Shown piece after piece: positions 46,719 through 54,871 of a stretch of DNA of 63,578 nucleotides. The notes under the pieces were generated by a model. That model was not told the origin of the DNA. It worked only from the letters and a program-made list of their open reading frames with translations, and did not search any database. Origin of the DNA: Alkalibacterium putridalgicola. Its GTDB lineage: Bacteria; Bacillota; Bacilli; Lactobacillales; Carnobacteriaceae_A. Where the stretch lies: contig NZ_FOBL01000015.1 in assembly GCF_900109825.1 (NCBI RefSeq), positions 1-63,578 on the forward strand, given 5' to 3'. The translations under genes and the position numbers were made by a program. Each line of letters opens with the position of its first letter. Within the stretch, counting starts at the first letter, position 1.

Positions 46719-48230
46719 TTACTGATCCTTTTTTGCGAGTATTTCACCTTTTTTATCCTGCAGTTCATTTTGGATGATCAGCATTTTATCTTTATCTAAG
46801 TCATAGAAATGCATGGCGATCAGAGAGGCGACCCAGGCAAATACAAGCGTACCTACAAACAGGAACATCGTGACCCATAAAATATTATCTGAGTATGGTG
46901 TGTCGACATCAGGGAAGAGCTGTTCATAACCGATCAGGGCTAGTGAAAAGCCGATGATCGTCTGAGCAAATGAGGAGATCATTTTATCAACGAATGAGAA
47001 TATGGTTCCCATCACACCTGGTGCATAGCGTCCAGTTTTATGGGTCTCATAGTCTGTGACGTCCGGGATCATTGGAATGACCAGTCCACCTGACAGCGTA
47101 CGCACACCATTACCGATCACATAAAGAGTAACGAAGGCGATCGTCATGAAACCCCAGTTGTCCATCGCAATAGCTCTTGGATCGCCAATAACTAACAGCA
47201 GGAACATACCGACGAAGGTTGCAATGGCAGCCCAGGTTGACAGGATGTAGCCTTGTTTCGTTCCATATTTCCCGGCAATTCGTGTGCCAAAGAACGCAAT
47301 AACAACGTTGGGAATGAGCATGATAGCCGATAGGATACCAAACATGCCATAATCACCAATGATAATACCGAAAAGCATAACCATAACGATCGAGTTTGTC
47401 GCGACCTGCTGGCCTAATTTAGTTGTGGACGCTGTGATGACCAGCATCTGCAGTGGTCGGTTCCCTTTAAGGATCTGCCACATATCTTTAAAGGTGATTT
47501 TTTTGACTTCCCCCGTACCGAAAAATTCCGGACGGTCTTTTGCCCAGATTCCGATAACTGCTAAAGTAGTCAGTACACCTGAGAAGATGATAAAGGTCAA
47601 AGCAAATTCGTGGAACAATCCTTCACTGTTCCATCCGCCGTATTTGGGTACCAGATAGTTTGACAAGTAAATGCCTGCGCCGGCAAAAAAGATGGACGTC
47701 ATTGAAATATCAAATGTTGAAAACAGCGGGCGCTGTTCCGGATCACTTGTGATAACCGACTGACCAGATTTCGTTACAGCCGTCTGAAAAGTATAACCGA
47801 TAATGTATAAGGCGTACAATACAATAAAGTATGGCATTTTCAATGAATCAGGTACAAGCTGGTTCGTAAAGAAGAGAAGCAGCATGACTGCTGTCATTAA
47901 CAGATAGCCCCCCACCATAAAGGGCCTGAATTTACCGAACTTTCCATTTGTCTTGTCGATCCACATGCCAATGATCGGATCCGTGATACCGTCAAAAATA
48001 CGGCTGCCCGTAATAATCGTTGATACAAGTACTGTTCCTAAGCCAACGACACCGGTTGCAAAATAAGCAACGTTCATCATTAAGAACATGTAGGCATTCG
48101 TAGCCGTATTGTTAGCTGCAAAAAAGCCTATCTGCCAGACTTTCGCTCTATTGAAATCTCGCTTCTTTCCTGACACCGATTTCACTTTAGCTTCGCCTTG
48201 AGCTCTATTGTTTTCTTGTGCTATATCCAT
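46719..48230 (-). CDS. GPH-family glycoside:cation symporter, copy 3
   Basis: A 503-residue twelve-helix symporter, the closest relative of copy 2: long identical stretches run through the whole protein, including the N-terminal RAKVWQIGFFAANNTATNAY. The family motif is DGITDPIIGMWIDKTNGKFGKFRPF. AGAAGGAG lies 8 nt before the ATG. It is a single-gene unit with its own operator, cre-like site and terminator. It probably handles a substrate related to that of copies 1 and 2. Confidence 0.88.
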   Translation of the reverse strand: MDIAQENNRAQGEAKVKSVSGKKRDFNRAKVWQIGFFAANNTATNAYMFLMMNVAYFATGVVGLGTVLVSTIITGSRIFDGITDPIIGMWIDKTNGKFGKFRPFMVGGYLLMTAVMLLLFFTNQLVPDSLKMPYFIVLYALYIIGYTFQTAVTKSGQSVITSDPEQRPLFSTFDISMTSIFFAGAGIYLSNYLVPKYGGWNSEGLFHEFALTFIIFSGVLTTLAVIGIWAKDRPEFFGTGEVKKITFKDMWQILKGNRPLQMLVITASTTKLGQQVATNSIVMVMLFGIIIGDYGMFGILSAIMLIPNVVIAFFGTRIAGKYGTKQGYILSTWAAIATFVGMFLLLVIGDPRAIAMDNWGFMTIAFVTLYVIGNGVRTLSGGLVIPMIPDVTDYETHKTGRYAPGVMGTIFSFVDKMISSFAQTIIGFSLALIGYEQLFPDVDTPYSDNILWVTMFLFVGTLVFAWVASLIAMHFYDLDKDKMLIIQNELQDKKGEILAKKDQ

Positions 48231-48303
48231 TACTAAAACTCCTTCTCTTTTCTTTATTTGTATATGCTTACATAAACGTTTAAAAAATAAGTGCTTTTTT
48301 CAA

Positions 48304-48344
48304 TTAAATCGTTTTCGCTAACATGTATACTAGTATACTAGCAT
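48304..48344 (-). promoter_or_regulatory. operator and cre-like site ahead of symporter copy 3
   Basis: The clearest operator of the set: a perfect 14-bp palindrome GTATACTAGTATAC (48325-48338) that also reads as a direct repeat TATACTAG-TATACTAG followed by CATA. A cre-like TTAAATCGTTTTCG (48304-48317, 12 of 14 matches) lies between it and the gene. Confidence 0.75.
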
Positions 48345-48376
48345 ATGTGTTAAAATAAATCCACACCCTTTTTAAA

Positions 48377-48443
48377 GAAAAAAAGCCTACAACAACTACC
48401 CCTTGAAGATATTGGTCTCAAGGCTGTTGTTATAGGCTTTTTT
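48377..48443 (-). terminator. terminator of the second GntR gene
   Basis: Stem AAAAAAGCCTATAACAAC / GTTGTTGTAGGCTTTTTT (one mismatch) with an additional inner hairpin, and T-run on the minus strand. It lies about 50 nt past the stop codon. Confidence 0.85.
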
Positions 48444-48495
48444 AATCATTCAACTTTGACGATAATTTGAATAAAATGCTTATCTGTTCTTTTTA

Positions 48496-49206
48496 TCACA
48501 ATATAGCGTCATCTGCTTCATTTAACGGTTGTACCGTTTCTTCCAGAAAAAACTCCGGATACTTGTCAATAATGTTTGTTTGAGATTTGACCATGAAGTG
48601 GATATGGTTAACGACAAGATATTTTACTTCTTCCGTTTTTCTGGCTTTTATTGCTGCAAGAATATCTTTATGTTCTTCCAGGATCTGGTTATAATCAAAT
48701 GTGATATTTTTCAGGTGCAGCCATCTGAAACGATCCAAGTGTACACTGAACTCTTTGATCCAACTCCAGATCTGACCTTTCCCTACGATTTCATAACAGG
48801 TTCGGTGAAATTCATTATCCAGATCATGATAGCCTGAAATATTGCCTTTCTCAAATTCCACTTTCTGTTTATCCAGAATAGCCTGCAAGCGAGTCTCGGC
48901 TTTTTTATTCATATTAGCACTCAATTCGACCATCACTTCTTTTTCTATACATTCTCTGACAAAGCGTGAGTGAATCGCCTGCTCCATATCGATTTTTGAA
49001 ACATAAGTCCCCGACTGCGGGAAAGTATAAACTAGTCCTTGTTTCTTCAACTGTTTTAATGACTCCCTGATAGGAGTACGTCCGACCTCCAGCAGTTCCA
49101 TCAGACTGGATTCTGATATTTTCTGTCCCGGGTAAAGTTCAGTTTTTATAATCAAATCACGTAATTTTTCATATGTCTGATCTTGCAAGGTAATGTTCTG
49201 CATCAT
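48496..49206 (-). CDS. GntR-family regulator with FCD domain, copy 2
   Basis: A 236-residue FadR-type GntR regulator, paralogous to the protein at 45858 along its length; the recognition helix region GRTPIRESLKQLKKQGLVYTFPQSGTYVSKID is nearly identical, so both should bind the same DNA sites. The FCD ligand domain is more diverged, suggesting different inducers. A degenerate TATATACTAATAT near 49243 may serve in autoregulation. It heads the gntR-symporter pair that appears to have been duplicated. The 390 bp upstream hold only this site and the terminator at 49548-49580. Confidence 0.88.
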   Translation of the reverse strand: MMQNITLQDQTYEKLRDLIIKTELYPGQKISESSLMELLEVGRTPIRESLKQLKKQGLVYTFPQSGTYVSKIDMEQAIHSRFVRECIEKEVMVELSANMNKKAETRLQAILDKQKVEFEKGNISGYHDLDNEFHRTCYEIVGKGQIWSWIKEFSVHLDRFRWLHLKNITFDYNQILEEHKDILAAIKARKTEEVKYLVVNHIHFMVKSQTNIIDKYPEFFLEETVQPLNEADDAIL

Positions 49207-49547
49207 TTTTTATCTTCCTTCTTTTTTATGTAATCGCTATCTTATATACTAATATCTAAAAATATAACACAAAAATGCAAAAAATGTTAGTTTTTAGCGG
49301 AAATTTACGTGAAAAATGTCTGAAATCGTTCTTTTTCTGATAGATTAACAAAAATAACTCTGACCGACTTATATTCAGACTCCTTTTGGTTCAACTCTGC
49401 TCTTACCGTCCTTCTATAAGCTGAGGTTGACGTAGTTCGCTTATTCCAGCACCTTATCAGAAACAAATGTGTCAAACCTGCCAAAAAAAGTATAAAGCCT
49501 ATTTTTTATCGTTTGTACAGATTTGAATTTATTTTATTATTATATAG

Positions 49548-49580
49548 TAAAAACGAGATAACGGTGATGTTATCTCGTTT
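49548..49580 (-). terminator. terminator of the AraC/oxidoreductase operon
   Basis: Perfect stem AAACGAGATAAC / GTTATCTCGTTT with T-run on the minus strand, 13 nt past the stop codon of the last gene. Confidence 0.88.
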
Positions 49581-49593
49581 CCGATTTGTTTTT

Positions 49594-50670
49594 TCAATTT
49601 TTGACTCGAATGGCTTTTTCCTGAGCCAGGATGCAGAGTTCCTGTGCTTTGAAGATATGCTCCTGCGTCATCGCATTTTCTGTACGGTCGATACAGTCCT
49701 TGATCATTTCCCCGAAGAACGGGAAACCGACTTCTCCGCTGACATGATAATGCTTTTCGCCTTCTTCATTGACGAGATAAACATGGTCGCCGCTCTCTTC
49801 TTTAGCCACATCCACATATTTTCTCACTTCGATCGTGCCTTTGGTCCCTGTGATGAACATACGGCCGTCTCCCCAGGTGCTCAAACCGTCCGGCGTGAAC
49901 CAGTCCACTTTAAAGATGAACGTCGCTCCGTTTTCACCTACAAGCGTCGCATCGCCGTAGTCTTCCAGTTCCGGTTTGTCAGGGTTCGCATAGTTCCCTA
50001 CTTTACTGTGAAGGATCTCCGCATCTTTATTGCCTGTGAAAGTCAGGAACTGCTCGATCTGGTGGCTGCCGATATCACAGAGGATACCGCCGTACTGTTC
50101 TTTATTGAAGAACCAGTCTGGACGGCTTTCCTTGTTCAAGCGGTGCGGACCGAACCCTGTGATCTGAATGACGTCACCGATCACGCCGTCTTCGATCAGC
50201 TGACCGGCAAAGATCGCGCCTTCCACATGCAGACGTTCACTGAAATACACCCAGTATTTCTGCCCGGTCTCTTCAACGACTTTTTTGGTTTCTTCAAGTT
50301 GTTCCATCGTCGTGAAAGCTGTCTTGTCTGAGAAATAATCTTTCCCGGCTTTCATCACGCGGTTCCCTAGAGCACTGCGCTCGTTGGGGATCGCCGCTGC
50401 CGCGACAAGTTTGACTTCCGGATCTTTCAGGATCTGATCGATCGATTCAGCCACTTCTGCCTGAGGGAACTGTTCTCTGTATTCTTTGACCTTTTCAGGA
50501 TCAGGATCATAGACCCATTTCAATGTCGCACCCGCTTCAAGCAAACCATTGGTCATCCCATTGATATGTCCGTGATCCAAGGCAGCCACGCCGAAGGTAA
50601 ATTCGCCTTCGTCAACGACACGGTTCACTTTCCCTTTAGGTGCGTAATTCATTCCGTCTTTATTACTCAA
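49594..50670 (-). CDS. Gfo/Idh/MocA-family oxidoreductase, third of the operon
   Basis: A 358-residue NAD(P)-dependent dehydrogenase. The cofactor-binding strand FTFGVAALDHGHINGM is unusual: the normal GxGxxG is absent, as in a subset of this family. The EKP motif is replaced by SDKTAF with its lysine, and the catalytic DIGSHQIEQFL is present. It would oxidise or reduce a sugar or cyclitol. The start is TTG, fixed by AGGTGAG; an ATG six codons later lacks a site. It is followed by a terminator. Confidence 0.82.
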   Translation of the reverse strand: MSNKDGMNYAPKGKVNRVVDEGEFTFGVAALDHGHINGMTNGLLEAGATLKWVYDPDPEKVKEYREQFPQAEVAESIDQILKDPEVKLVAAAAIPNERSALGNRVMKAGKDYFSDKTAFTTMEQLEETKKVVEETGQKYWVYFSERLHVEGAIFAGQLIEDGVIGDVIQITGFGPHRLNKESRPDWFFNKEQYGGILCDIGSHQIEQFLTFTGNKDAEILHSKVGNYANPDKPELEDYGDATLVGENGATFIFKVDWFTPDGLSTWGDGRMFITGTKGTIEVRKYVDVAKEESGDHVYLVNEEGEKHYHVSGEVGFPFFGEMIKDCIDRTENAMTQEHIFKAQELCILAQEKAIRVKN

Positions 50671-50701
50671 ATACTCTCACCTTCTCTTATTATTTCTAGT
50701 A

Positions 50702-51565
50702 TTAAAATAGATCTTTATAGCCGTTTTCGTATAAGTAGTCCCGTGATGTCGCCAGACAGTCGAAGGGATCTCTGCCGTACTGGTCGTCCTGTTCGACTAA
50801 TAGGTAACGGGCCCCGCTCTTGAGGCTCTGCTCGATGATCCCTGGAAGGTCCAGAGTCCCTTCACCTAATTCAGCGAACTGGATGATATTCGTGAAGGCC
50901 TGCATGAAGGCTTCCATATCGCCATTATTAAGGGCTTCAAAGGCTTCGTCTGGAAGCTGTGTCACGCGGTAGTCTTTCAAGTGGACCAGATCGACTTTGC
51001 CTTCATATTCTTTCAGGACTTCGATCGGGTTGCGGCCGCCGCGCTGGACCCAGTGAACATCCAGTTCGAACCCTAAAAGCGGTGCTTCTTCTCGGATGAT
51101 ATCCAGCAGGAACTTGCCGTCATATTTAGTGAATTCGATGTGGTGGTTGTGATAATACAGCTTGATGCCGTGTTCGGCCAGTTTTTCGGCATAGCTGTTT
51201 GCTTCGCGGGCAAATGCGATGACTTTATCTAAAGAAGCCATCGCATCGAACGGCAGCATACCGATACGCAGTATTTCTGCACCGACGGCTTTACAGTCCG
51301 CAACGATTTTATCAAAGTGTGTGCTTAAAGACTCTTGTCCTTCTGTCATCGGTTTCAGTCCGGCTGACATGGACGCGATCTCCATACCGAAGTCCGTCGA
51401 GGCTTTTTTGATGGCTTCCACATTTTCAGGTGTCATAGGGATCTGAGAGACTTCGATCGAATAGTAACCCAATTCGCTGACTTTCTTTAATGTCTCATAG
51501 GCACCCAGTTCTTCGAATTTTTCTTTCAACATCATGGCTTGAACGCCAATTTTAGCTTGTGACAT
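50702..51565 (-). CDS. sugar phosphate isomerase/epimerase-like TIM barrel
   Basis: A 287-residue protein of the xylose-isomerase-like AP endonuclease-2 family (IolE/IolH/YcjR type). Metal ligands are probable in ELDVHWVQRGG, VHLKDY and the C-terminal VEQDDQYGRD. Members isomerise or dehydrate keto sugars and inosose. With three Gfo/Idh/MocA oxidoreductases around it, an oxidation, epimerisation or dehydration, and reduction route is likely. GGAGGAG precedes the ATG; the start overlaps the upstream gene by 14 bp. Confidence 0.82.
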   Translation of the reverse strand: MSQAKIGVQAMMLKEKFEELGAYETLKKVSELGYYSIEVSQIPMTPENVEAIKKASTDFGMEIASMSAGLKPMTEGQESLSTHFDKIVADCKAVGAEILRIGMLPFDAMASLDKVIAFAREANSYAEKLAEHGIKLYYHNHHIEFTKYDGKFLLDIIREEAPLLGFELDVHWVQRGGRNPIEVLKEYEGKVDLVHLKDYRVTQLPDEAFEALNNGDMEAFMQAFTNIIQFAELGEGTLDLPGIIEQSLKSGARYLLVEQDDQYGRDPFDCLATSRDYLYENGYKDLF

Positions 51566-52580
51566 AGTTTATCTCCTCCAGTTCGATTCGTTCAGGTCGT
51601 TTCGTGTTATTGGAAGACAGATCCATCAGCTTGATCATCTGCATAGAAGGTATCGAGTCTTCGATCGTTACATAATCATCTGTATCGTTCAAGATACTTT
51701 CATAGAAGCGGTCGATCAGATGCATGTGACCGGCACCGTAATAAAACTTGGAGCCTGGCAGTTTGTCATCTTCAACGATTACTTCTTTTCTGCCTTCATC
51801 ATTCGTGATATATAAGCGGCTGTCTTTGATCGTGAATTTTTCTTTTTCAGTAATGACCTGGATCTCCACTGACGAATTCTCCGTATAGGCATTCGTCGCA
51901 TGGAAAAAGGCTTTGACTCCGGATGTAAAGGTAAAGGTCGCGCTGGCCGTATCTTCTACTTCGATATCATAGTCAGTCAGGTTAGACAGGACGGCTTTAC
52001 AGCTCTTCAGATCGCCGCCGATGAGCTGAATGAGATCCAGTGTGTGGATCGACTGATTGATGATCGAACCATAGCCGGCTCTGTCTTTCTGACCGCGCCA
52101 GGGTTTAGATGTGTAATAGGATTCAGGCCGGAACCAGGTGACCAATCCTTTGATGGAGGTCACCTCTCCGACATCTTCATTTCTAAGGATCTCCATAAGA
52201 CGGATAAAGCTGGCATTATAGCGGTTCTGAAAACTCACACATATCTTTTTGTCTGTCCTATTCTTTACCTCTAATTGTTCAAGCGCCTCTTCGTAAGTCA
52301 TTGCCACAGGTTTTTCCAGATAAACATGGACATCGTGTTCCACACATTTCTGTGTGATCGGATAATGCAAGTCATGAGGCAGACAGACATGCACAATATC
52401 CAGATTCATTTTCTCAAGCATTCGGTCGACATTGGAGAAAAAAGGGATCTCAGGAAAATTTGAACTGAGTTCCGTATTCGTATCACAGACTGCCACTAGT
52501 TCACCATGGTCACTTACATGAATCGCATGCACATGTATCGGCGACACATCGCCCAGACCGATCAATCCTACTCTTAACAT
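51552..52580 (-). CDS. Gfo/Idh/MocA-family oxidoreductase, second of the operon
   Basis: A 342-residue protein with the cofactor motif VGLIGLGDVSPIHVHAI, the EKP motif in YLEKPVAMTYEEAL and a catalytic region NQSIHTLDLIQLIGG that has lysine/histidine residues typical of the family. It should act on a sugar or cyclitol with NAD(P). It overlaps the isomerase gene by 14 bp. The ribosome binding site is GGAAGTGAG. Confidence 0.86.
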   Translation of the reverse strand: MLRVGLIGLGDVSPIHVHAIHVSDHGELVAVCDTNTELSSNFPEIPFFSNVDRMLEKMNLDIVHVCLPHDLHYPITQKCVEHDVHVYLEKPVAMTYEEALEQLEVKNRTDKKICVSFQNRYNASFIRLMEILRNEDVGEVTSIKGLVTWFRPESYYTSKPWRGQKDRAGYGSIINQSIHTLDLIQLIGGDLKSCKAVLSNLTDYDIEVEDTASATFTFTSGVKAFFHATNAYTENSSVEIQVITEKEKFTIKDSRLYITNDEGRKEVIVEDDKLPGSKFYYGAGHMHLIDRFYESILNDTDDYVTIEDSIPSMQMIKLMDLSSNNTKRPERIELEEINYVTS

Positions 52581-52622
52581 AAAACACTCACTTCCCGTTT
52601 CGTTTAGCTTTTGACTTGCAGA

Positions 52623-53789
52623 TTATTTCGTTTCGAATTTGCCTTCTTCTTTGATGTGCTTGTTCAATTCTTCCAGATAGAAATCTTCGTCCAGATCTTT
52701 CAGGCTGACTTCTTTTTTAGTCCAGCTTGACAAGTGGATAGCATTGGCCAGTCGCACGCCGTTGATCCCATCAGAACCGGGTGCGAGAAGCGGTGTGCCG
52801 TCCAGAACATTGGCTGCAAAGTTTTCAAGAACGCCAGCATGCTGTTCGCCCCAGGCACTTTCGAACTCGATCGTTTCCTGTGTGTACAAGTCATCCATGT
52901 TCATTTGACCCATGAAGAGTTTTTTAACATCTTCCATGCCCATTTCGCTGCTTAATTCCTGTTCAGGTTTTTTCAGTCGTGTCACAGTAGCTACCTGGCT
53001 GCCGTCTACGACAATTTTACCTTTATCTCCAAGGATCTCAAAGCGGTCTGTACCAACGATGTCATGTGTGGCTGTGACAAACGTTCCTGTCGCGCCGTAA
53101 CCGTAATCAACGACTGCAGTCACTTCATCTTCGACAGCGATATTGCGACGGAAACCATAAGAAACTTTAGAATAAACAGATTCCGGCACGCCGCAGATCC
53201 ACTGCCATAAGTCCAGCTGATGCGGTGCCTGGTTGACCAGGACGCCTCCGCCTTCGCCGCCCCATGTTGCACGCCATTCGCTTTGATCATAATAAGGCTG
53301 TGGTCTCCACCAGGTCGTAATGATCCAGTTGGTACGACGGATCTTACCGATGTCACCATTATCCACGATCTCTTTGATTTTTTTGTATAAAGGGTTGTTA
53401 CGCTGGTTGAACATGATACCAAAGGTCAATTCAGGTTTTGAAGCAGCAAATTCGTTCAGTTCCTTGACCTGTTTCGTGTAAACACCTGCAGGTTTTTCAA
53501 CTAATGCATGAATATCGCGTTTTAAAGCGGCAATACCCATCTCCGGATGCAGGTAGTGAGGCACTGTTGTAATGATCGCATCCACTTTGCCGCTGTCCAG
53601 CATTTCGATGTAGTCTTCATAAAAAGGAACGCCTTGATATTCTGCGTCTACTGTTTCTTTTTTAGAAACATCGATATCACAGATCGCCGCGATCTCCATG
53701 TTCGGCACCATGCCGTCTTTAATAAATTTCGCATACATGCCGCCTTGTGTACCTAATCCGATAATGCCTAATCTTACTTTTTTACTCAT
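52623..53789 (-). CDS. Gfo/Idh/MocA-family oxidoreductase, first of the operon
   Basis: A 388-residue dehydrogenase with the cofactor motif LGIIGLGTQGGMYAKFI, the EKP motif in ALVEKPAGVYTKQV and the substrate-side NQAPHQLDLWQWI. A tryptophan-rich segment (TTWWRPQPYYDQSEWRATWGGEGG) suggests a bulky or cyclic sugar ligand. The ATG at 53789 is 6 nt after TAGGTG; a GTG three codons upstream is less well placed. It starts 9 bp after the araC stop codon, so both are co-transcribed. Confidence 0.88.
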   Translation of the reverse strand: MSKKVRLGIIGLGTQGGMYAKFIKDGMVPNMEIAAICDIDVSKKETVDAEYQGVPFYEDYIEMLDSGKVDAIITTVPHYLHPEMGIAALKRDIHALVEKPAGVYTKQVKELNEFAASKPELTFGIMFNQRNNPLYKKIKEIVDNGDIGKIRRTNWIITTWWRPQPYYDQSEWRATWGGEGGGVLVNQAPHQLDLWQWICGVPESVYSKVSYGFRRNIAVEDEVTAVVDYGYGATGTFVTATHDIVGTDRFEILGDKGKIVVDGSQVATVTRLKKPEQELSSEMGMEDVKKLFMGQMNMDDLYTQETIEFESAWGEQHAGVLENFAANVLDGTPLLAPGSDGINGVRLANAIHLSSWTKKEVSLKDLDEDFYLEELNKHIKEEGKFETK

Positions 53790-53798
53790 TCTATTCAC

Positions 53799-54701
53799 CT
53801 ATTCCCTTTCAGTTATGATCATTTTTTTATACTGTTTTGGAGTCATCCCCGTTCGCTTCTTGAAAAAGCGATTAAAATGGGCATCGCTTTCAAAACCGCA
53901 TTCCAACGCACATTCTTTGATCGTCGTTTCATGAGGAGCGAGACCCATGTACGCCTTAGCCTGGATCAGCCGATAATTCATCAGGTATTCCATCACCGTG
54001 TAGCCCGTGACTTCTTTAAAGAGATGCGACACATAGGATTCGCTCAGATTCAGCGCTTTGGCGATCCCCTTGATAGTCATCTTCTGGTTGAAGTGCTGCT
54101 GGACATATGAAGCGATCTCTTCCGCCATCCTGGCTTTGTCTGTCTTGGCAAAACTGTCCTTCATCACATCAGACTTTTCTGATCGATAGACTTTCATCAG
54201 GAGATAAAGCAGGGTGATCCTGGCATCGGCTTCGTTCACACCCGACTGTTCTCTATGAGTGATGTGACTCAGTTTCTCGATGAGCCGGATGACTTCATCC
54301 AAGTCTTCCGGCTCATCAAATGTAAATATCCGGTGGTGAAAGGCTTTAAAATAATCAAGAAGAAACGACGCATCACTCCCGGCTATTAAATCCTCCAGCC
54401 ACTTCGGATCAAAGTGGGTATGGCTCCTGACATACTCTTTCTCGTTCCCGGTCACTTGGACTTTATGAAGTTCCGTACCGTCGAGCAGAATAACCGTTCC
54501 CGGATGCAGCTCGAATATCTGATTATTGATCAGATACTGGGCTTTTCCTTCCTGAAGAACGTAGATTTCAAACTGCTGATGGGAATGGAACTCATACGGA
54601 ATCGCTAAACCCTTTACACTTGCCTGTGCGATAAGGTTCGGCGCGAAACTGAAATGATCCTCCTTTTTTGGATGCCCTTTCATTATAGAGGTTTTCTTCA
54701 T
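53799..54701 (-). CDS. AraC-family regulator with cupin sensor
   Basis: A regulator of about 300 residues: an N-terminal cupin (PYEFHSHQQFEIYVLQEGKAQY, ELHPGTVILLDGTELHKV) and two helix-turn-helix motifs at the C-terminus (MTIKGIAKALNLSESYVSHLFKEVTG and ECALECGFESDAHFNRFFKKRTGMTPKQYKK). It heads the operon of oxidoreductases and probably activates it on sensing the substrate. The ATG at 54701 is 11 nt after AGAGG; an ATG three codons before is too close. The open frame extends far upstream, but that part runs through a terminator and another gene's end and is not coding. Confidence 0.9.
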   Translation of the reverse strand: MKKTSIMKGHPKKEDHFSFAPNLIAQASVKGLAIPYEFHSHQQFEIYVLQEGKAQYLINNQIFELHPGTVILLDGTELHKVQVTGNEKEYVRSHTHFDPKWLEDLIAGSDASFLLDYFKAFHHRIFTFDEPEDLDEVIRLIEKLSHITHREQSGVNEADARITLLYLLMKVYRSEKSDVMKDSFAKTDKARMAEEIASYVQQHFNQKMTIKGIAKALNLSESYVSHLFKEVTGYTVMEYLMNYRLIQAKAYMGLAPHETTIKECALECGFESDAHFNRFFKKRTGMTPKQYKKMIITERE

Positions 54702-54790
54702 GATTATCATTGCCTCTTTCTGTAAACATTTGTATGTAAAATTGACTGAAACTGCTTTTATCTTACGGGAAGCACTGAGCGAGTGCAAGT

Positions 54791-54842
54791 AAAAAGAGTA
54801 GAAAAGATCGAACGTCAGCCGTTCGATCCTTTCTACTCTTTT
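54791..54842 (-). terminator. terminator of the DUF2207 gene
   Basis: Very long stem, AAAAGAGTAGAAAGGATCGA and further to ACG, pairing over about 23 bp with one mismatch, T-run on the minus strand. It lies 30 nt past the stop codon and blocks read-through into araC. Confidence 0.92.
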
Positions 54843-54871
54843 ATTCATGCCTGGCGATGATCCCGCCGGAG

